64,000 nt of DNA from UBA6168 sp041392505 (GCA_041392505.1 JAWKLX010000005.1:124001-188000); one strand, 5' to 3'; shown: positions 1-9,098, numbered from the stretch's first letter. A program made the numbers and translations. The notes: generated from the letters alone by a model not told the origin.

Positions 1-632
1 TCAGTGCGCCCATCATCCCTGCGGATGCTACTTCCGATGAAGATATCCAAAAACTCTTCGAACAATCCATTGAACATTTTGGAGGGAAAATAGACTTTGT
101 GCTGCACTCCATCGGCATGTCGCTCAACGTGCGGAAGAACCGAGAGTACACCAATATCAAATACGATTGGATGCAAAAAACATTCGACATCAGCGCCATT
201 TCGTTCCACCGGATTATGCAGTCGCTTTACCGCAACGATCAAATGAACGATTGGGGCAGCATCGCAGCGCTGACGTATATGGCCGCCCAGCGTACCTTCC
301 CGGACTACAATGAAATGGCCGAGTCAAAAGCATTGCTCGAAAGTTTTGCCCGTAGCTTTGGCTATCATTTTGGAACAAAAAATAAGGTGAGGGTCAATAC
401 AATTTCCCAATCGCCAACCTGGACGACAGCGGGCAGCGGTGTGAAAGGGTTCCAAGAATTTTTCGATTACGCAGATAAAATGTCGCCACTTGGCAATGCC
501 TCCGCTGAGGCCTGCTCAGACTATTGCGTATTCCTATTCTCCGACCTGTCGAGAATGGTAACCATGCAGAACCTCTACCACGACGGAGGTTTCTCCAACA
601 TGGGCATGAACCCCGCAGCATTGGGGCTTTAA
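1..632 (+). CDS. fabI: Enoyl-[acyl-carrier-protein] reductase, FabI type (5' truncated by window edge)
   Basis: The frame is open from the window edge to the stop at 630-632, giving about 210 C-terminal residues of a roughly 270-residue short-chain dehydrogenase. FabI reduces the enoyl-ACP double bond with NAD(P)H in the last step of each fatty-acid elongation cycle, in the cytosol. What is seen: HSIGMS after the third beta strand, and the catalytic pair in YNEMAESKA, where Tyr and Lys are seven residues apart as in FabI (YxxxxxxK). The end, GGFSNMGMNPAALGL, follows the usual substrate-binding tail. The true start lies outside the window; the GTG at 99 is internal. A strong terminator follows directly. 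Family confidence is high; another SDR enoyl reductase is unlikely. Confidence 0.93.
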   Translation, partial: SAPIIPADATSDEDIQKLFEQSIEHFGGKIDFVLHSIGMSLNVRKNREYTNIKYDWMQKTFDISAISFHRIMQSLYRNDQMNDWGSIAALTYMAAQRTFPDYNEMAESKALLESFARSFGYHFGTKNKVRVNTISQSPTWTTAGSGVKGFQEFFDYADKMSPLGNASAEACSDYCVFLFSDLSRMVTMQNLYHDGGFSNMGMNPAALGL

Positions 633-652
633 AAATCGAGATGCGATAAGTA

Positions 653-691
653 GAGGTGTCAGCACTCCAAGTGCTGACACCTCTTTTTTTT
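653..691 (+). terminator. Rho-independent terminator after fabI
   Basis: A perfect 14-bp stem (653-666 with 670-683) with a 3-nt loop is followed by a run of eight T (684-691), 21 bases after the fabI stop. Confidence 0.9.
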
Positions 692-1049
692 GGAAAAAAG
701 GAAGCCGGCTCCTAACGTTTCATAGTTGAACAAACACTAAAACCATAGGATTATAATTAAATACTTACCGGGGGCAAAAGTAAAAATGCCTTCCCTATTA
801 GCGAGGTACAATAAATACAGCCTGTAAAATGAAAATCTATCGTTTATTTAAAATAATACTATTTAAGATATTTTAAATCAGTGGTTTATGTCCAGTTGGT
901 CGTTAATCAGATTATTGGTATTTTTTCAGAAAAGAAAGATTTCGAGCTATCGCAAATTGGTTTTGCCAGACCCCTTACAAAAATAACCACGTGAAGGAGG
1001 CAATAATTTACGACATTGCAGCCTTCGTTTTTCAATAAAAATAATTCTG
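692..1049. other. Intergenic region without a recognised gene
   Basis: AT-rich, no convincing ORF. One Bacteroidota-like -7 box (TACTTTTG) sits on the minus strand at 775-782, but no minus-strand gene follows it, so it may be chance. The region presumably holds the promoter of the LVIVD protein gene at 1050; I could not fix a clear -33/-7 pair for it. Confidence 0.4.
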
Positions 1050-3011
1050 ATGAAAGTAATATTGCTCAGTTCCATTTTCTGCTTGTTTTCAATTTTAAGC
1101 AGCCATGCCCAATTCCAAGCAAACAGTTTAGCCAATTGGCAGGATGATGACCTCGTCCCCACCAATGCCTACAACAGCCGCTATAATGATGTGTGGGGCT
1201 ATGCCAAGGATGGCCGTGAATATGCCATTATTGGTTCCACCAGGGCCATCCACATCATAGATGTAACCGACCCGGCGAATATTGAAGAAGTGCAACGAGT
1301 GGCAGGCCACGCAGGAGGGTCTTTTCTCATTCACCGCGACATGAAAGTTTATCGGGACTATCTCTATTGCGTAGCCGATGAGGGGAGCAGCGCCCTCCAA
1401 ATCATTGACCTATCCATGCTGCCAGACACGGCGGTGCAGGTTTATGATTCCAATGAATTTGTGGTCACCTCGCACAATATGTTTATCGATTCGTCGCAGG
1501 CGAGGCTGTACATTGTTGGGAAGGGAAGTACCACCACCGCACTCGATATTTCCAATCCCGCAGCACCCGTTTTATTGGCTAATTATCCCAAGCCGGGCTT
1601 TCCGTTGCCGTATGTCCACGATGCATATATCGAAAATAATATTGGCTATATGAATTGCGCCAACCAAGGATTGTGGGTGGTCGATTTCACCGATCCTGAC
1701 AACCCCGTTGCGTTGGGCTCAATGGATGGTTATCCCGAAGAGGGCTACAACCATTCTGGCTGGATGGCAGAGGATGGGGATCATTATTTTATGTGCGATG
1801 AAACGCACGGGAGTGCAATGAAAGTGGTGGACGTGTCCGACCCCAGCGAAATGAATGTGGTAAAATTATTTAGTCCAGGTTACCGGGACAACGAAATACC
1901 ACACAATGTAATAGTAAAGGATGGACTGCTTTATGTTTCCCATTATTATGACGGCATGCAGGTTTTTGATGTCAGCAATCCATTGAACCCCATTCGGGTA
2001 GCTGAATATGATACTTATCCAGATGCGGATGCCGCATGGTATGCAGGCAATTGGGGCATTTATCCGCTCCTCCCTTCGGGAAATATTTTATTGTCGGACA
2101 TGCAATATGGATTGTTTGTGATTGAAAAATTGCCGGCTACCATTACGCAATATTTGGATGTAAATGAATCCGAGTTTGAAATATGTACTGGCGAAACCGT
2201 CGAATTTGAAATGACTGTCGGCAGTGGCTTTGCGGATACCGGCGTCTCCTTATCGGCCAATACCAATAATTTAAATGCTACTGTTGAATTTGTTCCCAGC
2301 GCAACGGCTATGCCGGGGGATGTAGTGGCGGTATTCATTACAAATATCTCTGGCGGTTCGGGCATTTCGGAAGAACTGACCATTCTCGCCAACGACGGCA
2401 TCAATAACCAAACCGCTTCCATTTATATTTTGGCCAATGATGCGCCGCCTGCCGTTTCAGGCAATGTTGCCCCAATGCTTAACGCCACCGTCCCCGTAGG
2501 AAATATTTATTTTGAATGGGCAGGTGTCCCAGAGGCGAACAGTTATCTTTTAGAAATCGCAACGGATGAAAATAATTTTGAAAATACTATTGTTTTCGAT
2601 GAAGAGACCTCGGCAAATCTTTATACCATGAACGCTTCATTGGCGGCGGGGACACTTTATTTTTGGAGGGTCACTACCAAAAATATATGTGGAGAAAATA
2701 TTGGTTCCATATTTAAATTTAATACGGAACCAATTAATAGCACTAATGAATTAAATGGAAATAAATTAACCATTTACCCCAATCCTGCTGCTGATTATTT
2801 AATGATAAATTTTGCAAAAGAAATAAATACAAAAGCGGATTTGGAAATATATTCCACCACTGGTCAACTGATTTATAATTCAGTAATTTTTGCTGGCCAA
2901 AATAATTTTAAATTAAATACAGCAGGTTTTTTAAATGGTATTTATTTAATAAAAATAAATACACCAGAAAATACTTATACGCAACGGTTTTTAGTGGAGA
3001 ATAATTTTTAA
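1050..3011 (+). CDS. Choice-of-anchor B family protein with LVIVD repeats and T9SS sorting domain
   Basis: 653 aa. An N-terminal signal peptide (about residues 1-20, ending SSHAQ) is followed by roughly 340 residues of LVIVD-type blades, each with a VVDV/DPxxP pattern (for example IIDVTDPANIEEV, VVDFTDPDNPVAL, VFDVSNPLNPIRV), as in beta-propeller 'choice-of-anchor B' proteins. An Ig/fibronectin-like stretch comes next (about 365-560). The C terminus is a type IX secretion sorting domain: LTIYPNPAADYLMINF, a central GQLIYN and the final GIYLIKI strand. The protein is therefore predicted to cross the outer membrane through T9SS and be released or surface-anchored. The molecular role is unknown; enzymatic activity is not evident. 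It stands alone, with a palindromic element downstream. Confidence 0.85.
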   Translation: MKVILLSSIFCLFSILSSHAQFQANSLANWQDDDLVPTNAYNSRYNDVWGYAKDGREYAIIGSTRAIHIIDVTDPANIEEVQRVAGHAGGSFLIHRDMKVYRDYLYCVADEGSSALQIIDLSMLPDTAVQVYDSNEFVVTSHNMFIDSSQARLYIVGKGSTTTALDISNPAAPVLLANYPKPGFPLPYVHDAYIENNIGYMNCANQGLWVVDFTDPDNPVALGSMDGYPEEGYNHSGWMAEDGDHYFMCDETHGSAMKVVDVSDPSEMNVVKLFSPGYRDNEIPHNVIVKDGLLYVSHYYDGMQVFDVSNPLNPIRVAEYDTYPDADAAWYAGNWGIYPLLPSGNILLSDMQYGLFVIEKLPATITQYLDVNESEFEICTGETVEFEMTVGSGFADTGVSLSANTNNLNATVEFVPSATAMPGDVVAVFITNISGGSGISEELTILANDGINNQTASIYILANDAPPAVSGNVAPMLNATVPVGNIYFEWAGVPEANSYLLEIATDENNFENTIVFDEETSANLYTMNASLAAGTLYFWRVTTKNICGENIGSIFKFNTEPINSTNELNGNKLTIYPNPAADYLMINFAKEINTKADLEIYSTTGQLIYNSVIFAGQNNFKLNTAGFLNGIYLIKINTPENTYTQRFLVENNF

Positions 3012-3095
3012 AAAACAGAAAAGCCGTCTTACCACTATTTTTATTGCCCATACAGGGGAATAAAAAAAAGGTGAAAAAAATTACCTTTGGTACTT

Positions 3096-3256
3096 AGTAA
3101 CGGTCAAATAATAAGTTCACGATTTTAGGGTAAATTATTTTGATCTTAGATTTACTTTAAAAGAAGGAGTAATGTTGATACTATGACTGATTTTAAAGTA
3201 AAAAATAAGGTCAAAAGAATTAGCGTAAAACGGGAAGTTATTATTTGACCGTTACT
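3096..3256. mobile_element. 161-bp palindromic MITE-like element
   Basis: The ends are a perfect 19-bp inverted repeat (3096-3114 with 3238-3256, AGTAACGGTCAAATAATAA). The similarity continues inward with mismatches, so the whole element folds as two arms of about 66 nt (3096-3161 and 3192-3256) around a loop of about 30 nt containing GGAGTAATG. No transposase is encoded. It ends 20 bases before the mvaD start and could form a large hairpin in the mvaD leader. A TAnnTTTG -7-like box (TACCTTTG, 3082-3089) lies just before it. Confidence 0.75.
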
Positions 3257-3276
3257 TAAAACTCAACAACAGGAAA

Positions 3277-4368
3277 ATGCTCGATTATAAAAACCCAAAC
3301 CTGATCATTACTTCGCAGGATGTCGAACCTGGACAAATCACTTGGCGCAGCCCATCCAATATAGCGATCATTAAATATTGGGGAAAGCACGGAGTGCAAT
3401 TGCCCCGCAACCCATCTGTTAGCCTGACGCTGAATTCCTCTTTTACGGACACCCGTTTGGAATACAAACCCAAAGAAAGTGGCGACCGGAACATTTCCCT
3501 CGACTTCTTTTTTCATGGGGAAGAAAATGAAAAGTTTCGGGCAAAAGTGCTGAAATACCTGGAAAGCGTGGCCGATATATTCCCGTTTTTAAGGCAGTTG
3601 GATTTGACGATCCGCACGGGGAATTCCTTTCCTCATTCGGCAGGGATCGCTTCTTCGGCGTCGGCCATGAGTGCGGTTGCTTTGTGTCTTTGCTCATTGG
3701 AAGAGGAGCTGTTTAATTCTTTGGATGAGGACGACGCTTTTGACCAAAAGGCATCTTATGTTGCCCGTTTGGGTTCAGGCAGTGCCTGTCGTTCCATTTT
3801 TCCGGTGGCTGCTCTGTGGGGGCAAACAGGCGAAATAGAGGGAGCTTCCGACCTCTATGCAGTGAGTTTGGAAAATGAGGTGCACGATATTTTTAAAACT
3901 TTTCACGACGATATTTTAATTGCGAGCGCAGCCGAAAAATCGGTCAGCAGCCGGGCAGGCCACGGCCTCATGGATGGCAACCCATTTGCCGACGCCCGTT
4001 ACGCCGATGCAAAAAGAAAACTGCTCCGTCTGCTCGATGCCATGAGAAAAGGTGATTTGGAGGAATTCGGTAGAATATGTGAAAATGAAGCACTCACTTT
4101 GCACGGCCTCATGATGAGCAGTAACCCTTCTTATATTTTATTAAAACCTTCCACCCTAGAAATGATTGAGCGGCTGAAAGCGTACCGGGATGAGACGAAA
4201 CACCCCGTTTATTTTACTTTGGATGCAGGGCCAAATTTGCATGTATTATATCCCGAAGACGTGGTACATGAAGTAAGGCCATTTATTGAGGAAGAATTGA
4301 TGACGCTTTGCGAAGAGGAAAAATATATTTCTGATTGGGTGGGTGAAGGGCCAGAGCAAGTGGAATAA
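3277..4368 (+). CDS. mvaD: Diphosphomevalonate decarboxylase family protein (GHMP kinase fold)
   Basis: 363 aa, the usual length for the Bacteroidota form. It decarboxylates (5-diphospho)mevalonate with ATP to give isopentenyl diphosphate, the last step of the mevalonate route to isoprenoids, in the cytosol. What is seen: the N-terminal signature SPSNIAIIKYWGKHG, where the decarboxylase family has P-x-N-IAxIKYWGK, and the GHMP phosphate-binding loop HSAGIASSASAMSAVAL (about residues 113-129). The start at 3277 sits a normal distance before the first conserved strand. No other mevalonate gene is in the window. The strictly related mevalonate-3,5-bisphosphate decarboxylases of other lineages cannot be excluded from sequence alone. 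Confidence 0.88.
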   Translation: MLDYKNPNLIITSQDVEPGQITWRSPSNIAIIKYWGKHGVQLPRNPSVSLTLNSSFTDTRLEYKPKESGDRNISLDFFFHGEENEKFRAKVLKYLESVADIFPFLRQLDLTIRTGNSFPHSAGIASSASAMSAVALCLCSLEEELFNSLDEDDAFDQKASYVARLGSGSACRSIFPVAALWGQTGEIEGASDLYAVSLENEVHDIFKTFHDDILIASAAEKSVSSRAGHGLMDGNPFADARYADAKRKLLRLLDAMRKGDLEEFGRICENEALTLHGLMMSSNPSYILLKPSTLEMIERLKAYRDETKHPVYFTLDAGPNLHVLYPEDVVHEVRPFIEEELMTLCEEEKYISDWVGEGPEQVE

Positions 4369-4377
4369 ATGGAGGTA

Positions 4378-4408
4378 AGAAATTGAGAAATTAGAAATTT
4401 GGAAATTA
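4378..4408. repeat. Period 7-8 short repeat (AAATT family)
   Basis: AAATT recurs four times at spacings of 8, 7 and 8 nt, between the convergent mvaD and Uma2 genes. The same unit in either orientation recurs at 5062-5090, 9032-9098, 38554-38585 and 53973-53999. Confidence 0.6.
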
Positions 4409-4969
4409 TTTCAAGAAAATATCTTTTAATTCCAATTCGAAGCCTTCCAAAACAATGGAAGTGATTTTTTCATCCTCAATGCCAAAAGCATGCAATTGGT
4501 ATGTATTTTCTTTTAAAAGAAAAATTTCGATTGATTTGTAATTTGAGTCAACCAGCCAATATTCTTTAACACCATATTTTTGGTACAATTCTTTTTTGAC
4601 CACACGGTCATTTCTGTAGGATGAGGGGGAAATAATTTCTACGATCAGATCTGGAGCTCCTTTGATGCCCCATGTTGGATCAAATTTGGCCAGATTTTCT
4701 TTTTTCAAAAAAATGATGTCGGGTTGGGGAACGTCGTTATCTGATAAAACAACAGCAGTAGGGGATGAATAAATCTTTCCAAGTTTTTTAGAGGCGACAA
4801 AAGCAAAAAATCTTTCCAACAATTCAGATTGGACGTGCTGATGTTCTCCGGAGGGTGCATTTCTTCTCACGAGTAGGCCGTTTAGGAGTTCATAGTAATG
4901 AGTAGCGTCGTCGGGCAATTCCAACTCAAAAAAATTTTCTACAGTGTATTTTTTATCTATAACTTCCAT
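4406..4969 (-). CDS. Uma2 family endonuclease-like protein (DUF820)
   Basis: 187 aa. Uma2/DUF820 proteins have a PD-(D/E)XK restriction-endonuclease fold; they are abundant in cyanobacteria and Bacteroidota, and their cellular role is unsettled. What is seen: PQPDIIFL and PDLIVEIISPSS, which supply the conserved Asp and the E-x-x-S strand, followed by KKELYQKYGVKEYWLVD, the typical C-terminal helix and strand. N-terminal residues 1-60 match the family's start. It overlaps the AAATT-type repeat at its 3' end and is convergent with mvaD. Family assignment is firm; the nuclease activity is inferred from the fold only. Confidence 0.88.
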   Translation of the reverse strand: MEVIDKKYTVENFFELELPDDATHYYELLNGLLVRRNAPSGEHQHVQSELLERFFAFVASKKLGKIYSSPTAVVLSDNDVPQPDIIFLKKENLAKFDPTWGIKGAPDLIVEIISPSSYRNDRVVKKELYQKYGVKEYWLVDSNYKSIEIFLLKENTYQLHAFGIEDEKITSIVLEGFELELKDIFLK

Positions 4970-5061
4970 TCAATCATTTTTTGATCTCCAAATTTAAATC
5001 ATTTTTTGTTTATTAACCAATCCCAAAGTAACGACTTTAGCATCCGTGCCTGATCCGGCAC

Positions 5062-5090
5062 AATTCCCTAATTTCTCAATTTACAATTTC
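5062..5090. repeat. Period 7-8 short repeat (AATTT family) before hydroxyproline dehydratase
   Basis: AATT recurs at spacings of 8, 8 and 7 nt and ends exactly at the ATG at 5091, so the repeat occupies the place of the ribosome-binding region. Confidence 0.55.
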
Positions 5091-6149
5091 ATGACCACAG
5101 CTTACGATAAAATCCGCCACTCCACCGGTCTCGAACTTATCGGCGATTACGCCCGCATCGCCCGCTGTATTGATATGCATACGGGTGGCGAGCCACTGCG
5201 GGTCGTCATGCAGGGAGCGCCCGAAATAAAAGCCAATTCTATTTTAGATTATCGTCGGCAAATGCAAAGCGATCACGATCATTTCCGTAAAAAATTAATG
5301 TGGGAACCCCGTGGGCACGCCGACATGTACGGGGTAATATTATTGCCGCCAGAGAAAAAGGATTCGGATTTTGGTGTTTTATTTATGCACAATGAAGGCT
5401 ACTCTACTATGTGCGGGCACGCCACCATTGCCATTGCGAAATTGGCGGTACAAATGGGGTGGGTCAAAAAGAAGGAGCCCGTTACAGAAATGAAAATTGA
5501 TGCACCCTGTGGTCAATTAAAAGCGTATGTGGAAGTTAATGAAGGAAAAATAATTCAGGTCTATTTTGATAACGTACCTTCTTTTGTGCAAAAAGCTGAC
5601 GCCGATATAATTCTGCCAAGTGGAAAAAAAATAAAATATGACCTCGCTTATGGCGGTGCATTTTATGCGTATTTAAATGCAGATCAAATTGATTTAAAAT
5701 TAAATAAAGAAAATTATGGAGAAATAATCCGGCAAGGGATAATAATCAAGCAAGCTGTCATGGAGTCGCAAAAAATGCAACACCCATTCGAGCCGGATTT
5801 GAATTTTTTATACGGCACTATATTTATTGAAAATAGTGATTTGCCGGGCATCCATAGTAAAAATGTTTGTGTATTCGCTGATGGTGAAGTAGATAGGTCG
5901 GCCACAGGTAGCGGGGTTTCTGGCCGTGCAGCGATCCATTATTTTAAAAATGAAATAAAAAAAGAAGAGCGAATTAAAATCCGTAGCATCGTTGATTCGG
6001 ATATGCAGGTGGAGGTGCGGGAAGAATTAATTTTCGGCGATTATAAAGCCATAATTCCACGGGTTTATGGAGATGCCTGGATTTGCGGGTTCAGCGAATT
6101 TGTGTTGGATCGGGAGGATGTTTTTCCAGAAGGTTTTTTTCTTCGATAA
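5091..6149 (+). CDS. Proline racemase family; trans-3-hydroxy-L-proline dehydratase
   Basis: 352 aa from the ATG at 5091 (a GTG at 5046 would add 15 residues that lack family similarity and run through a repeat). The family uses two facing residues, both Cys in proline racemase. Here the first, in GYSTMCGHATIA, is Cys, but the second motif reads DRSATGSGVSGR, with Thr where racemases have Cys. A Cys/Thr pair is the signature of trans-3-hydroxy-L-proline dehydratase, which makes delta-1-pyrroline-2-carboxylate. MHTGGEPLRVV near residue 27 is the family's N-terminal motif. No proline catabolism partner is adjacent. The dehydratase call rests on that one substitution plus overall similarity. Confidence 0.82.
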   Translation: MTTAYDKIRHSTGLELIGDYARIARCIDMHTGGEPLRVVMQGAPEIKANSILDYRRQMQSDHDHFRKKLMWEPRGHADMYGVILLPPEKKDSDFGVLFMHNEGYSTMCGHATIAIAKLAVQMGWVKKKEPVTEMKIDAPCGQLKAYVEVNEGKIIQVYFDNVPSFVQKADADIILPSGKKIKYDLAYGGAFYAYLNADQIDLKLNKENYGEIIRQGIIIKQAVMESQKMQHPFEPDLNFLYGTIFIENSDLPGIHSKNVCVFADGEVDRSATGSGVSGRAAIHYFKNEIKKEERIKIRSIVDSDMQVEVREELIFGDYKAIIPRVYGDAWICGFSEFVLDREDVFPEGFFLR

Positions 6150-6164
6150 TTAGTGCATTAAATC

Positions 6165-6197
6165 AACGTCGGCAGGGTTTTAAATCCTGCCGACGTT
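6165..6197. terminator. Bidirectional hairpin AACGTCGGCAGG, also found at 21825
   Basis: A 12-bp perfect stem (6165-6176 with 6186-6197) lies between convergent genes. Nearly the same stem recurs at 21825-21857, so this is a dispersed hairpin as well as a likely terminator. Confidence 0.7.
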
Positions 6198-6205
6198 TCA
6201 CTAAT

Positions 6206-6787
6206 TTATTTTACCCGCCAAACCCTATCTTCCCCTTTAAATTTATATTCCTTTGGTTTACTTATGGAAATAAGTGTGAGGCCGATACCAAATTGTACGA
6301 CTCCTGATTTCAATGCCGTTTTTTTGCTATCGCTATCTGATATGAAAAAATAATTGGCGCTAGTCAGGATTCCTGAGAAAAACAATAGGGCGCCAACTCC
6401 CGTGAGGTTACCTTTTCGTTTTATGCTTTTTTCAGATTTATAAAACTTGATGGAATAAATGTCGCTGTAGGCGAAATTTCCATAGTTTGTTTTATCGACC
6501 GAATAAACCTGATCTTCTATTTTAAAGTCATCCATGAATTTTCGGTTGGTATATTTGGTTAAATCCATGTGAAGGCTGTCTTTAGACAGCGCCGATAACC
6601 TGCCAATTAATTGTATGGATTCGCAGCAACTTAGATTTTCACGATTTGGCCCCTCTCCCAATATTATTTCATAGAATCCGTCTGGGTTAAATGTTTTTTC
6701 TTTGGTGCCATTGGTGATGGTGAGGGATTGTGCGAGAACAATTTGAGTAAATAAACTGAAGAGAAATAGAAAGAAAATGTTTTTCAT
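6206..6787 (-). CDS. Hypothetical exported or membrane protein
   Basis: 193 aa, family not recognised. Residues 1-19 form a signal peptide (ending IVLAQ). The middle is polar with a CC pair in LSCCESIQL. Two hydrophobic segments occur near the C terminus (about residues 131-150 and 165-178), separated by a short charged loop with SDSDSKK. The tail is basic. This looks like a small Bacteroidota envelope protein with an N-terminal periplasmic domain and a C-terminal membrane hairpin. It is convergent with the dehydratase gene; the shared hairpin at 6165 probably ends both transcripts. No function can be assigned. Confidence 0.6.
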   Translation of the reverse strand: MKNIFFLFLFSLFTQIVLAQSLTITNGTKEKTFNPDGFYEIILGEGPNRENLSCCESIQLIGRLSALSKDSLHMDLTKYTNRKFMDDFKIEDQVYSVDKTNYGNFAYSDIYSIKFYKSEKSIKRKGNLTGVGALLFFSGILTSANYFFISDSDSKKTALKSGVVQFGIGLTLISISKPKEYKFKGEDRVWRVK

Positions 6788-6901
6788 CGTTTTAATTTTT
6801 TAGATTTAAAATTGCGATTTTTATTTGCAGCAATAATAATTGTTGTCGCAAATCTAATATAGTCAGTATTGATAGAGGTAACTTTTAATGTCTGTAAATG
6901 A

Positions 6902-7294
6902 TTATCTAAAAATCCAAAATGCAAGGTTGAGTACGCTCCCTAAAAAGAACAGAGTATTAATTGTCAAGATAATAATCAGTGAAAACCTAATATATTTTTT
7001 CCCATACCCTATTCTTTTGTATGGAATAAAACTGAATAATGCCCCTAAAAGGAATCCTATTATCGGCAGATTCAACAATGAGGTTTTTATAATTGATGAA
7101 TGGTACTCTGCTGTCGTGGCTAACGTTCCATCAAGGTTTTGAACTCCCACCTTGGGAGGTAAAATAAATACCATAATTGTGATATTTAGAATTGCCAAGA
7201 ATACAATAATGCCGATAATTATTAAATTAGTCCGCTTTGAAAAAGATGGTTCTTTATCAGCGATAATATCGTCTAAAATTATTTCTTCCTTCAT
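6902..7294 (-). CDS. Hypothetical small membrane protein
   Basis: 130 aa with three hydrophobic segments (about residues 24-46, 72-88 and 100-126) and an acidic N terminus (MKEEIILDDIIADKEPS). No conserved family motif is recognised. A DGT-rich loop joins the first two helices. It lies on the same strand as the upstream-most part of the 6206-6787 gene and is about 115 bases from its start, so the two might be co-transcribed. An overlapping plus-strand ORF has poor composition and was left out. Confidence 0.55.
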   Translation of the reverse strand: MKEEIILDDIIADKEPSFSKRTNLIIIGIIVFLAILNITIMVFILPPKVGVQNLDGTLATTAEYHSSIIKTSLLNLPIIGFLLGALFSFIPYKRIGYGKKYIRFSLIIILTINTLFFLGSVLNLAFWIFR

Positions 7295-7519
7295 TAAAAT
7301 TGGATTTTTAAACTAATTTGATGCTGTCGGAATATTGCTGGTAATAATAAGTAAATTGGTAAATTAAGATTTTAAAAAAGAACCGGAACGGAAAGAATGA
7401 AAACCAAAAATAGCATCCTTCTACTAAATTCCAAGTGCCATATTTAAAACAAATTCCGTCCAACCAAAACAACCTTAATTTCCCCAATGCTCCGTAGCTT
7501 CGCCTCCAAAATTCAAACC

Positions 7520-8851
7520 ATGAAATTCACTCATCAATTATTCTTATTAATAATCATTGTTTTTTGGAACGCCCAATCCAACGCCCAAAAATCCTTCCTC
7601 CAATCCGGCCCCATGCTTGGTTACACCGACATGCTGGAGACCATGCTCTGGGTGCAGACCACCAGCGCCGCCAAGGTGCAGATCGCCTATTGGGATAAAG
7701 AGGCCAACCCCGTTTCCGAAAAAAAATTCACGGACATTTATTCCACAAATAAAAAAGAGGGTTACACCGCGCATTTAGTCGCTGATCAGGTGGAACCTGG
7801 GAAAGTTTATGCCTATCAATTGCTCATCAATGACAAACCGATAGACTTTGAATATCCAACGGAATTTCAGACGCAACCTCTTTGGCAATGGCGCAACGAC
7901 CCACCCCCTTTCAAGATGGCCATCGGCAGTTGTTTTTATGTGAATGAGACAAAGTACGACCGTCCCGGCAAACCCTACGGCGGTGATTATCAGATATTCG
8001 AAGCATTGCATGCGCAGCGGCCAGACGCCATGCTCTGGCTCGGCGACAATACGTATTTGCGGGAGGTGGATTGGTACACCCGCACTGGGTTTATCCATCG
8101 CTACACGCATACCCGATCATTGCCACAACTCCAACCACTGCTGGCCTCTACCCATCACTACGCTATCTGGGACGATCATGATTATGGGCCGAACGACAGC
8201 GACCGCAGTTTTGTGCACAAGGCTTTGTCGAAAGAGGTTTTCCAATTGTTTTGGGGCAATCCGACCTATGGCCTACCCGGCAAGGAAGGTATCACTACCT
8301 CGTTCAAATTTGTGGACATGGATTTTTTCTTAGTGGATAACCGCACCTTCCGCAACCCCAACCAGCGCACGACAGGCGAACAAGTGTTGATCGGGCAGGA
8401 CCAAATGGAATGGCTGATCGATGCGCTCGTAGCGAGCAGTGCGCCTTTTAAATTCATTGCCATTGGTGGACAGGTACTGAACCCCAGCGCCAAGCATGAA
8501 AGATACGTCAACCTCTGCCCAGAGGAACGGACTTATTTGTTAAAACGCATCGGGGAGGAGGGCATTAAGAACGTGGTCTTCTTGACGGGTGATGTCCATC
8601 ATACCGAACTAAGCAAGCTGGAAACATCCAATGGGTCGACTATCTACGACTTGACGGTCTCGCCGCTCACCTCTGGTGTGTATGAATCGGATGGTGAGAA
8701 CCGCTTGGTGGTAGAGGGTACGATCGTCAATGAGAGAAATTTTGGTATCCTTGAATTCTCTGGCCCCCGGACAGAGAGGGTCATGACGATTAGTGTTTTT
8801 AATAGCAATGGGGATGAGCAATGGAGAAAGGAAATTGCAGCGGAGAAGTAG
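7520..8851 (+). CDS. PhoD-like (alkaline phosphatase D family) metallophosphatase, exported
   Basis: 443 aa from the ATG at 7520, which gives a clean signal peptide (to about residue 23, QSNAQ). The upstream start at 7487 would put 11 polar residues before it. Metal-binding motifs of the PhoD-type calcineurin-like fold are seen: AIGSCFYVNE, WLGDNTYLRE (LGDxxY), AIWDDHDYGPND (the DDHDYG signature), LVDNRTFRNP and FLTGDVHHTEL. An N-terminal Fn3-like domain (about residues 27-120) precedes the catalytic domain, as usual in PhoD. It likely removes phosphate from phosphodiesters or monoesters in the periplasm or on the surface. The substrate cannot be told. No phosphate-regulon neighbours are present. 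Confidence 0.88.
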   Translation: MKFTHQLFLLIIIVFWNAQSNAQKSFLQSGPMLGYTDMLETMLWVQTTSAAKVQIAYWDKEANPVSEKKFTDIYSTNKKEGYTAHLVADQVEPGKVYAYQLLINDKPIDFEYPTEFQTQPLWQWRNDPPPFKMAIGSCFYVNETKYDRPGKPYGGDYQIFEALHAQRPDAMLWLGDNTYLREVDWYTRTGFIHRYTHTRSLPQLQPLLASTHHYAIWDDHDYGPNDSDRSFVHKALSKEVFQLFWGNPTYGLPGKEGITTSFKFVDMDFFLVDNRTFRNPNQRTTGEQVLIGQDQMEWLIDALVASSAPFKFIAIGGQVLNPSAKHERYVNLCPEERTYLLKRIGEEGIKNVVFLTGDVHHTELSKLETSNGSTIYDLTVSPLTSGVYESDGENRLVVEGTIVNERNFGILEFSGPRTERVMTISVFNSNGDEQWRKEIAAEK

Positions 8852-8866
8852 GAGTTCATGGATTTA

Positions 8867-8950
8867 ATGGTTTCACGGTTGCCCCTTATGGCGAGTGCAC
8901 GTTACAATGGAAAATCGTGAAACAATGAAGCAATACAACCGTGAAACCAT
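8867..8950. repeat. Intergenic inverted repeat
   Basis: A 15-bp perfect inverted repeat (8867-8881 and 8936-8950, ATGGTTTCACGGTTG) lies 15 bases after the phosphatase stop. Its interior carries a further GTGAAAC copy, giving a nested, quasi-periodic palindrome. Confidence 0.6.
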
Positions 8951-9031
8951 AAAATTAAATTTTAAGGAACGGATGAAATAAGGCAGGGGGCTTTTGAAGA
9001 AATAAAAAAAGTACTTATTAAAGGTTAATAG

Positions 9032-9098
9032 GAAATTAGAAATTGAGAAATTAAATCCCTGATCATCAATTTTTTAATTTTCCAATTTCTAATTTCAG
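9032..9098. repeat. Inverted pair of period-7 repeats (GAAATTA / TAATTTC)
   Basis: The left arm (about 9032-9055) and right arm (about 9068-9098) are imperfect reverse complements, each built from a roughly 7-nt unit. It sits between convergent genes and may end both transcripts. Confidence 0.65.
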
